This document shows, one piece after another, positions 1-11,259 of a stretch of DNA of 64,000 nucleotides (position 1 is its first letter; each line of letters begins with the position of its first letter). Position numbers and translations under genes: made by a program. Below the pieces are notes generated by a model. The model did no database searches and was not told where the DNA came from. It was given only the letters and a program-made list of their open reading frames with translations. Source of the stretch: Hydractinia symbiolongicarpus (lineage: Eukaryota; Cnidaria; Hydrozoa; Anthoathecata; Hydractiniidae); NCBI RefSeq assembly GCF_029227915.1, contig NC_079884.1, positions 15,996,001 to 16,060,000 of the forward strand, given 5' to 3'.

Positions 1-3000
1 TATATTAGTAGGGGAAGTGGATTTTCTGGAAAAGCCAATTACTGCATTTGTGCGTCTAGCTACAAGCTCTGTAATAGGAGATTTAACTGAGGTGCCCATT
101 CCAACAAGGTTTTTATTTGTCATGCTGGGGCCAGGAATTTCACCCGGAAGGTATCATGAGATTGGCCGGGCTATTTCAACATTAATGGCTGACGAGGTTA
201 GTATAGCTATTGTTAAAATGTTAAAACATTAGATCATGCAAAAGATAAATTAACAACATAATTTACTGTGTTATATTATTTTTTTGCTAAAGGTTTTTCA
301 TGAAGTGGCTTACAGAGCAAAATCAAGAGAAGATCTTATAGCTGGCATAGATGAGTTCTTAGAACAAGTAAGTCCAGTATAGAAATTGGTTTTTTGTAGG
401 TGAATGTGAGATATTTAAGGAAACGTATTGTGGAAAAAACTTCTGATAAAATCTAGAACTTCATTTTGTGAGATGTAATCTAAAATGACAAATACATAGT
501 GACATTAACTGTAAAATAATGATACTATATTGCACAAAAAGGTCTATTTTTCCCCTATTTTTTCTCTACTTTTAGGTTACTGTTCTTCCACCTGGTGAAT
601 GGGACCCATCCATTAGAATCGATCCACCTGCTAATGGGTGTGCCAAGATATCAAGGAGAGTGATGACAGAAATCAAGCACGTTGAGTCTGCAGTTGAACA
701 ACAAGCGAGCGGAGCTTCAGAAAATGGAGAATCGACTGAAGGAGAAGCATCAAATATTTTTTATTCAAATAAAGTGTTTGGCGGTTTACTTACAGATTTC
801 CGCACATGGAGATTAAACAAGCGAGATATACTTGATGGTTGCAATTTAAAGTGTTTAGGAGCTGTATTTCTTATTTATTTTTCATTACTTGGTTTTGTAA
901 TGACTGTTGGGAAGCATCAAAAGAACTCATCTGGTGGATATCTAGTAAGTATTTTTTTTTTACTGTAATTGTGAATTTGTTCGTTGTAACATCAATTTAT
1001 ACGAAAAGTTTGACAGCTTTCAATTACTTAACTTTGGAATTGTTAATTATTATGTCAACAAAGTTGAAAAATTGGTAAAAATAGTTTAGGACATCAAAAT
1101 TTCAACAAGTTGTTGTACGTATATTTACGTAGTTCCTTATCTTTAACACATAACTTTTAAAAGCTGAAACTAAAAATAGTTGACAGATTGCAGATGTGGT
1201 AATAATATTTTTTTCGTACTATAATAAATGATTAATTTTAGGGTGAGAGAGAACATTTACTATCACTAGCCATGATAGGACTTCCGTTCTCGCTGTTTAG
1301 CGGTCAACCGTTATTGGTTATGAGTTTCACCTTACCTTTATCACTGTTTGACAGCTTACTCTACAAACTATGCACAGCTCATAATATTGACTATCTGCCG
1401 CTACGTTTATGGGTCGGCATATGGACCATGTTACTATTGTTCCTATATGTAACTTTCAACGTGTCGAAATACGTTTACTATTTAACACGGTTTACGCTAG
1501 AAATATTTATTGTTTTATCACCGCTGGTTTTGCTTGGGTATGGCTTTTTCCACCTGTGTAAGATGCTTCACAAGTTTACTGGCACCGCTGGTTTGTTTAC
1601 AAATCAAAGTTGTTCGTGTGTAGAGTATATAACAACAAATGTCACGAACGGAAGCATAGCTTTTAAACAAATCATTCAGCATAGCAACCTTCGCGAATGT
1701 AATTTAAATGGCTGGAGTTTAGTTGGCGAAGGGTGTGGTCACGATGTTGTACCTTATACTATTGTCCTTACTGTGTCCACTGTTTTATTGGTGATGTTCT
1801 TTTCGTCGATACAGCATTTCGGATATTTGCCAAGTAAAGTAAGCTGGGAATTTTTTGTTCTTAGTTTTAAACAATGTTTTTTTCTTTGTTAGCTGTTCTT
1901 TTACGTTGGTTTTTTGAAATATAAGGCGCTCCACGCTCCGCTGGTTTACAAATTATGTTGTAACTTTAGTGGAAGTCCCCAGCTATTGTAAGACAATCAG
2001 CATTTAGGCGAGTCCGTTACGATTATGAGTAGTATGTCTATAGACATATTGCTCATAATCTCCTGCAAATTACATAGTCTGCAAAATGTTTCCTTTGGAA
2101 ATTCTAGGGAACAAGAGTTCGATTAGTTGTTCATTTTAAGCTACTTTAATGGTATACCACCTTGAGAAAGGTCTAAATTTCACAAGTTTTGTGTTCTTTC
2201 TTCCATTTCAGTTACATCAATTGTTTCATGACATGGCTATACTGATTACAATTCTAATCATATCAGCTATAGCATACCAATTCGACGTGAACATTTCTTA
2301 TGTGATGGTACCCAAAGGCTATGAACCAACAGTTCGTGATACATGGTTTGTTTCTCCTCTGGGTGGAAACCAACTGTGGATTATTCTGCTGGCTTTCATC
2401 CCAGCAGTATTTCTCTCTTTGCTGATATTTGTTGAGCAGCAAGTAACAGCTTGTTGTATCAATCACAAAAATAAATTCTTAAAGGTACTTGTTTTTTTGC
2501 GCAGAACGGTTTCTTAGAGCTTTACAGTATCCCTCTGAACCACATGAACCTAGAAAATTAAGAATATCATGGAATTTTCACCTAGGGAAATCTTTGAGTT
2601 ATCACTCGTAGAATGTGAACAAAAAAAGATTTAGTTCACCTATTTTGAAATCCTTCTTCATTCCATTTCTCTAGAAAGGGTTTCGGTACCACTTAGACTT
2701 GTTGGTAGTGTTGTTTGGAGTGGGCGTTTCTTCGATATTCGGTCTTCCATTCAGTGTAGCGTCAGTTGTATTGTCGGTGAATCACGTTCGCGCGTTGAAG
2801 GATAAACATCTGGATGAAGATTTAGCTGGCTTTTCCACCACTATCAGGTACGTTATACACTATTTGTCCAGCCTAAAATGGAGAAATATTACGAACTTTA
2901 GGCTGAGTGTTAGCTTGAGTTTCTTTCAATAGGAAGTTGTTAATACGCGCGTTGTGCAACGAGTCTGATTGTATTTCCGTGCGTTAGGAAGAAGAAATAA

Positions 3001-5493
3001 GTATCATATTGCGATTAGAAAAAAGAATTTTCATTTCCTGCTGTCAATCAGAAATTTGCGGAGGAAATTAATTTATGATTTCATGTTCTCATTTTCAGGG
3101 AACAAAGATTGACGTCACTGTTGGTTTATATTTTGATCGCTCTTACTCCAATTATGCGACCTCTGTTGAGCTATGTACCGGTGTCTGCGTTGTATGGTAT
3201 TTTAATATTGGTTCTATGCAGGACGTTTCTTGGTGTACAGGTAATGTTTCCGTATACTTTTAATTTATAAGATATTGCTTTGTATCCAAAAAGGTTTGGG
3301 ATTTGTAATATATATGAACAAGCTAATTTTTTTTGCATGGCCATGTTTTTCTAAACACTGTAATCGGCGTCAAGAATGTTTTTTTGCTGTCCCCCTCCCC
3401 CCCCCCCCCCACCCCCTAAAAAACAATCAAATCATACAATAGGTTAAAGTGAAAAATACGCCCAAAGCTAGTTTTCGATAGGGAACTATTTTATGCCTTA
3501 TAACGATCGCGGTGAATGAACATGCTTGACAATTTTTATAACAAAGCTTACGGTGTATGGTATCCTGTAATAATCGTAATTACGTGATGTGTGATAAACG
3601 AATGATTCGGGACCTGACTTTTAAGACGATTCAGAGATTTCTCTTGCTTTTTTTTCCTGTTTCTTGATTTCTCTCTCTTTGCTTTTAGTTTGCGAAACGT
3701 GTGACGCTGTTGTTCATTCGTGAGGAACAACAGCCAGATCTCGTTTACCTGCGTCAGGTACCACTCATTAGCGTCAACATCATGACTATAGTGCAAGTGA
3801 TCGGCTTGTTGTGTTGTGTAGCACTGCGCGCAACGCTTGGTGCTGTTGTTTTCCCATTTATGGTATGTATTCATAGTCGTGTTCCAAATTTAGAAAGAAA
3901 AATCTGTGGTTTTGATGTTCTCTTTAGATGTACCAGTCCGTCAGGACACCTAAAGGATTGTCAAAAGATAAGGAAAGATAAATAACTTGGTTATTTCACA
4001 AAATTTTGTGACTCTCTTAGGTTGTGTTAAAAAATTACCCCTGCCCTCTGATGCTTTAAAATGATTTTTTGCTGGCATCGATCGGGAAAACGCCACGAAG
4101 GTCAGTCATGTCATAGACAGACAGGAGATCTAGCTGTGTTTTTACGGAAAACGCAGTAAAACTTTTACTACTTTTTTTTTGGCAAGGTATTTAACTCGCT
4201 GCGACATTTTTTGGGAGAGATTTTAAATTACAACTAAACAAATTGGTGAGTTCCAATTATAATTAATCTTTATTTCAAGGTGTTTCTGCTGGCAGTTGCA
4301 AGATCATTACTGGAACTTCTTTTGCCGTTGCGTGATATTCTTGTGCTGGATGAACCGATGTTGAAATTTCCACCGCGATCTAAAAAATCAGAGAGCAACA
4401 GTAATTTGATAACTCAAGTAGAAACTGGAGACTTACTAGATGGTGAAGAGGTAACAGCTGATTGGTTGAATAATTTTCTATTTACCTTTTGTTTTGTTTG
4501 CATGCCATTGTACCAAACTAAGGTTATCATGGCTATATTTTGGTACTATTTCGTACATTTTGATCGTTACTAATAATTACCATGTTAATAACTGTTGCGA
4601 ATAATACCTGTATTTTTTTATTTATTTTTTTTGTCCAGTTTTTTATTAATTTAATTTTCAGTAATTTCATTTCCTGGTATTTCGTTATGATATCTAGGAC
4701 TGCTTATGATCTCCTAAGTGTTTGTAAATTCATTACGCTTATCACCCTGACCTAGATTTTTCTCTTTATGCGATTTTCTTGTCTTTCTTAGAAACAGAAA
4801 GAGGTTCTTCTTGGTCGTAACAGAGGCCTGGAACGAGTAAATATTTCGGAGGAGCTAACTAAAACGGCCGCGTGGAAACAACTAACCTACGAGAACAGCT
4901 ATTCACCTTATGGTACGTCACCTCAAGACGATTCTATGGATGGGAAGAAAAGAAGAAGAAAGAGAAGCCGTGATCATAGTAAACAGAAAGATATTTCGCT
5001 TAAGTTAGATTTTAAACAAATTTACGTCGGTCAGTCTGAAGATTGTATAACTCTGACCCGTCCTAGTGACGAGGATCAAAACGTTAGGGATTCTAACGAT
5101 CGATTTTTGTCACAGCGACAGTCAAACAATCGAAATTCTTCTAAGAGACACGATCCATTAAAAAGACAATCGTCTCACGACCGTAAGCGGAAAACGATGA
5201 AAGAAAAACCACAAACGTTTGAAGCAGCTCCTCTTCCGCCATGGGAGCAACCATATCATTCACCTCCGACAAAGGACTTTGGCCGACTAAAAATACCGGA
5301 AGACGACTTAAGTATTGATCCGGCATGTTCTCGAAGTGATTCTGCAAAATCATACTCCAACAATGGCTCCAATGCACCATCTGTGACTAACTCGATCGAG
5401 CATTCTAGGACTAACAGTCTTGACGAATTAAGTTACACAAAACCATTCTATACTGATTATTCAAGAGACGCCAGCTCTGAAGATGATGCCTAA
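1..5493 (+). CDS. SLC4 family Na+-coupled bicarbonate transporter, 5'-truncated by window edge
   Basis: Predicted to move bicarbonate, probably with Na+, across the plasma membrane. Ten exons join in frame: 1-196, 293-367, 576-944, 1242-1838, 2212-2484, 2675-2847, 3099-3240, 3689-3862, 4280-4450, 4792-5493, giving 956 residues to the TAA stop. The first exon is already open at base 2 (LVGEVDF), so the gene starts upstream. The order is: cytoplasmic domain ([23 protein letters not shown]), a GGLLTDFR linker, then the membrane domain from about base 840. The loop at about 1605-1735 has four cysteines in the SCSC...EC...GC pattern and several N-glycosylation sequons. That pattern is typical of the NBC/NDCBE branch and absent from AE1-3. 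Other landmarks are [26 protein letters not shown] and QPDLVYLR. The usual TFGGLL and STGP motifs are changed. The roughly 210-residue C-terminal tail is Ser/Arg/Lys-rich and unlike any tail I know. The family is secure; the subfamily and ion coupling are inferred. Confidence 0.93.
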
Positions 5494-5671
5494 TAATAAT
5501 TATAACGCGTGTTGCCGTCTATTGGATCAAGTTCGAGCACTACACTACTTGTTCGCGCACCACATGTTCACCGTTTTTTCTTGTCTTCGGTAGCGGAAAA
5601 AGGTTTTCCAAGCGTTTCTGCTGTAACGCTTCGAAGGAATTGATTCGTTCGGTTATTTTTGTGTAGATTGA

Positions 5672-5677
5672 AATAAA
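5672..5677 (+). terminator. AATAAA polyadenylation signal of the SLC4 gene
   Basis: A canonical AATAAA hexamer lies 179 bases after the SLC4 stop codon, which is a sensible 3' UTR length. No cleavage site can be confirmed from sequence alone. Confidence 0.6.
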
Positions 5678-8600
5678 ATTAGTTCTATTATTTCTAAATG
5701 GCCAGTTTCTATTTTCATGTCTGTGATGGTCAAATTGTGGTGGCCAAAACCTTACAAAAAGTTACGTTTTAAGAAGGGCTTATTTTGAACAGTAGTGAAA
5801 AGAGTCGAAGCGTTACAATCTAAAATTTTAACAAACAAAATTTACGCTTGTTTCGCCTGCGTACATGCGTCGTATAAGTGTCATGTTCTCGTATTTATGT
5901 CCAGTCACATCGTGTTGTGGCAGTCGTGCGTCATATGTTGTGTACAGTCCTTGCGTCATTGCGGTTATAAAAATGGAAGAAAAAAATTTTTTACATTACT
6001 ATTAAGCATTGCATTTCCACACAAAAAGGATCCCACTGCTCGAACGCCACCCCCTGCCCTCTCTCTCCAAAGTGGAAACACGATAGGGGTCTCCGCCACG
6101 CTCCACTACCCCGTGGACACAATCTGTCTACCGTAACTAGTAAAATGGTTAATGTGTTCAAATATGTACTCGTTATAGGTACTGGTTTTCCTATTTAAAA
6201 TTTCTCTAGAGTTACATGCAAGCACATTTTCACCTTGATGAATTTTTGACTTGCTCGTGAATGCTGAAAGGCAAGTTTTATTCGATAAGCAGACTGTTTC
6301 ATGGAAATTTACACTGTCGGTGGTAATCTGATAGCGTCAGAGAAAGTGATGTGTTCAGTTCGTAGCACAATGTTCACACTATCTTTGAATTTACTCGGAC
6401 GTATTTTTATTTATGTTTTTTCATAAAATTGAAATATAATTTAATATTTTATACTTTTGTTTATAAAAAAAGTATCCACAAATTTAAAATAAGTCGTTTT
6501 CTATTCGACGTGTCTACTGGTCAATCTTACGCTGAAGCCAAGTTGTTTTTACGACCTTTTTTTACCGCGTAAGAAACGTAAAAAGGGTGAGCTAAATAAA
6601 AAGCAATGAACGTCTTTACTATATCAACGAACCCTTGCATACTAATTTTTCAGAAATCCTTGATTTTTTTGCGCGCTTTTTCGCATTTTTAAGCGGATTG
6701 TCTATCGCAAGAGCACTACAAGTTCAAATTCTCTTTCTCATAAAATTAAAATTTGTTAGAATCTTACAGCGAGTAATATCATGACATGAACGAAAATGTT
6801 TTTTCGGGCGACATTTTCATCACCGGTCAGAATAATTAGATCAGAACTCATCCTGAAAACAAATGTACGTGACATGTAAATTAAACTAATACTGTATACA
6901 ATTTCCATATGTTAGATGAATTGTAGGGATATGGCTCTTCGACATATTCGCACCTTATTTTCCAACGATACTGAGCCATTATATCTCTATCTCTAGGCCA
7001 TAAAATATGAAGAAGAAAAAATCTTATAAATAATATCAAAAAGTGAAACAAAGAGCCTTGGGGACGAGGTTGGACCAAAATCTTTTCACGAACGAAAAAT
7101 CTTTTTATGTCCGCTTTTCAGAGAAAGTACTGTATGTTTCCATCCGTGCTGATATCGGAAACGAAGGTATATTTTATGATTTCTTTGCAAGTTTGTAAAA
7201 ATGCGCCCAATATCTTGCAAATACAACTTATCGCAAAGCAACGTTGGAAAAGAACGGGATGACCCTGGGGAGAGGGGCGGAGGATCTTTAGCCAGACAAA
7301 GAAAATAAAGTGATCAGTGATACTTAAAGCAGAACGCGTTTGCGAAGCGGCAGCTTTATTATTCGGCATGCTATTTTACAGAATAAAATGGGCGAGTGGC
7401 TATCAAAATATCAAAAGTAAAGTATCGATAGCTTTGCACTCGGTTAAAGAAGAAAGGGACAGGTGGGTCCTAGATTTAATTTTACTGCAAATAAAGTTTT
7501 TCTTAAATATTAAAAGCATATCTGACAGGTTATCTAGTTAAAAATATGGTTTTATACTCAGATATGAAAATATACGAATAAAAATGAACACTCTTGAGCA
7601 TTTTATAAAATAGGTTCTGGTAATTGGTAAAGGCCATAGAATAACAGAAAAATGCTAGCACTAGCTATGGTGACCCTAAAAAAAAGTGTGAGTATAAACC
7701 AAACAAAAACAAAACATAACAATGAAACCTGGAAACCTGTAGAGAGGAATAAGAAGAAAGGAATAACAGATGGACAAGTGAGAAGAAGAGGAGGAAGTAG
7801 AGCAGAAAAAAACAACAAACAACAACAAACAAATAAAAGAGCTAGCTAGCTTGCTTTAGTAATCTCTCAGAAGTATGTCATTGGTGCTGGTGGTTAATGA
7901 ATTGTCCAGCTGAAATTTTGAGGGATATATCTAACCTGGTAATTGTATCCAGGAAGAACACCAAAGGCAATTCTAAAGTGTCAAAACTCCCATTGCTTAA
8001 AACACTTTCACCAGTGTCTATCATGTATAGAGTATACCGTCCTAATTACGTGATTTTCTACTAAATAAACAGCTCTAGCGACGATCTAGCAACTCCGCTA
8101 GTCACATAACTACATGATTTTGACTATAAGCTATCCCTAAAACAACTTTGCAAAAATGCCAGTGAAAGGTGGGCGTTTGATTCAGGATTGAGTAAAAAAT
8201 AAACAGTCAAAAACGTCCTATTTCCGTTCCTAATTCTGTGATGTGTTTTTTCCAATGTGAGATCCACTGGAATTATTTCTAAAGTCTATTTTGTGATTAA
8301 AATGGTTGCAATACTAGTAGCTACTTGAAACATTGGCATGTACCTTTTTCTGATGTTTAAAAAACAGTCGGGACGTTACGAAAACTTAGTGACGCAAATT
8401 ACCTTAGGGGATCCATGGTGGAGAACACACATGGAAATAAAAAATTTTTCCTATAAATATTTTCCAGCCTGTCTAGTTTCATAATAATAATATAAGGTGG
8501 AGAAAATTGCGCTGGCTCGCAAACGATTTTATCTGCGGTTGGAATACTGACTGCTTTTTGATTGGTTAATTCTATTGTTCTTTGCTCACATGGGCAATAT

Positions 8601-8904
8601 CAGGAAATCCTTTGTTTTAATCTTGAATGGCCTCACTCACCTGAAGAAATATAAGTAATTCTTATATTATTTAAGAGGGTAAGACATGACCACGGCGACC
8701 TTGTGCTGTTTGGATGATAGTAATTCGGGTTTTGCAATGAGGTTGATTTGAATTTTAGGGATTTGCTCTGACATTTGTTTGCCTCTAATCTTTCATTTGA
8801 GAGAAACTGAATTTGATATCCTCTAAGAAAGTTAACTAACGTTTATTGGAACAGGGTTTATTGTAATTTAAAGTTTTAAAAGAGTTTGACCATAATATTT
8901 AGCT

Positions 8905-8933
8905 AACTGCAGTGAAACATTTTCACTGCAGTT
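8905..8933. repeat. Perfect 13-bp stem-loop
   Basis: AACTGCAGTGAAA and its exact reverse complement flank a 3-base loop (CAT). Each arm carries a PstI-type CTGCAG palindrome. No flanking gene or target-site duplication explains it. Confidence 0.8.
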
Positions 8934-11259
8934 TATTTGTGTGTTCAATTCTTCATAAAATACCAAAAGTTTGGTTATTAATAAAGGCAGTTGTACTTAG
9001 GGTATAAACTTTAAAATTTACAAGTTTCCATATATTTTCTGCTAAATTCAAATATGTTGGTATATTTTGTTGAAAACAATCAAAAAAATTTAGACATGTA
9101 AACCTTGATCCAAGAATTATAGAACTGTGTGACATTATTAACTATATATTTATTGATCAAATTGTATGAAATGAAGCCTTTTTGAAAACTCTACGCAAAC
9201 AAACTTACTTAACAAAGTTTGCTTGTGATACCATCACAGTATATCTGCCATTATGTTTTCCATCGAAGTTACGTGCAGGACTTTTAGGATACAAAGTTTG
9301 ATCTCTTGCTGTTAATAAACCATTAATGGACAATCCTGTCACTATGGCTAGTCACAGACATGTTTAGTCTACGCAACTCTTGTTTTGATGGATAAAGTAA
9401 TAATTGACATAAACGTAAGTTTACATGGGATTCTTAGGAAAAACATTGATGCTTTAATATAACCGAAAAGTATTGAATATTAAATATGGCACTTATGGTA
9501 ATCTTTAATGATGACGTTTGATTGCACCGTCACACTTGTGGTTGTACTGGTATACTTCTCAACACAACTTGAGTATATGGTAAACACAATATCAAAACAC
9601 AGCGAGCAATGTTGTAAGGCAATGTCTATATTGTATACACCACGATTAACAGGACGCAGTATTTGGAACACAATATGTAACACAACACGTTTCTTTGTAA
9701 CTCTATAGCCGGAATGGCAAACACAATTTCTCTGGAATGCAACTGCAACACAGCGACAGTTTCTACTTTTAAACACAGTTTTTATTGAATCACATATCAC
9801 AATAAACACCAACACCGGACGTCCACATTTTATTTGTCCTTCACTAAAACGAGAGATTAACAAGTATGTTTTTTTTAATTTTTCAAATGGATACAGGCTT
9901 TTTCAGACTAAATTTGGAAACGTTGAACTCGCCCAGAAGGCACCCTTGTGTAAAGAGCTTAACAGGAAAATCTACTAATAGCTAACTAGTAACCAAATAC
10001 ACTTTCTGTTGATTTCTCACATCTGTTGTTTAATGCAAGCAACATATATATTTAAGTTTACCAGCATTGTAATAAATGTAACACAATCATGATTATGTTA
10101 AGTTTGTAACTCCTCGCTATCTTTTAATGGATCTCCCCAAAAAATATACGAAATTTTGGATTTTCGCTAGAATTTATTTTCCAATTGGCCAATTTCCATT
10201 ACATAATTTGTCTGTTTTTTTGTCGACACACCTTTTTATAAGAACACTAAATTTCTAACCATGGGTGGTCATTATTCTTGTTTCTTGTTTTTACCTGAAA
10301 TTTTGTCCTTTATTAACGTCAAAGTCTATGTCCTAATCAGACTTAACGTGAGGATTCTTAGGTAAAAGTCCTTGACTAATGTCTCTTTCTAAGCATTTCT
10401 ACAGTTAGCACAATGGTAATAACAAAAATATTATTTCTGTTATTAAGGGTCAAAAATTGGTAAATTTACGCAAACACAATGACTTATTATTCCCACACTT
10501 ATAAAAACAAGGTTTTGAAAAATTGAATTCAGGAGAATTCTATTTCACGAATGAAGGAATTGACAAGCACAAAATTTTGTGAGAACATATCTTCAGAATG
10601 GCAACAGTGGCAATTAAAGCAGGTTACTAAAGGTAAAAAATTTATTCCATTAAGTTAAAAAAAAAGTTTGTTTTTTATTCCATTTTTTTTATCTTTTTGC
10701 ATCAAAGAAATTGTAGGTTATCTAATGATATAAATATCAATGATTTGGGGTTTTTTATGTATCCTGAAAACCAAAACTACATTTTCTCTAACTAAAGACA
10801 AGGTGTGCCTAACTTCTGTGTAATCAACAATAGCCTTCAAAAATCATTAATACATTTAAGTTTAATAAAAAGTAAAGACTTGTGTTTACCTTACTTTTTT
10901 AGTGTAATTCAAATAATTACAACATGTACTGTTGTCCAGTGTGCATCAACAGACTTGCTGAATAATGAAAAAAAAAAACACAGAAATGAATTTAAACTTT
11001 TCATATCGTGTTTTTATTTGAATGGAAAGTCCCAGCTTATTATTTAGAATTCATTTTCTACTCCTAACTGTGCTAATAATGTTGGGTACTAAATCTAGCA
11101 TATGATTTTTACTGTCTAAAACTTGTTTGTTGTAAGGTTGTACTTGTGCTTCAATCGTAAAGTGAAGATTGTAGAAAAAGTCGGTTTGTTTATACCTTAT
11201 TTTCATTCTAAAATTTAAGTTTATACACTTTCAGAAAGTAGTGTAAAATACAGACAAAC

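Larger units (their letters stand above)
5494..11259. other. Intergenic gap between SLC4 and tetraspanin genes
   Basis: AT-rich DNA holding the SLC4 3' UTR and the tetraspanin upstream region. I find no credible exon. The open frames here (5795-6136, 7603-7849, 9480-9863) have no family resemblance and no splice context. A perfect stem-loop sits at 8905-8933. A CAG-type acceptor at 11231-11233, just before the tetraspanin start, suggests a non-coding first exon somewhere in this gap. At 7049-7072 there is a GGGGACGAGGTTGG-type motif that recurs near 16062, probably the relic of a dispersed repeat. Confidence 0.6.

Noticed and set aside
9480-9863. 127-codon minus-strand open frame
   Set aside because: Biased by CA-rich repetitive sequence, no domain, no splice context, no polyadenylation signal.
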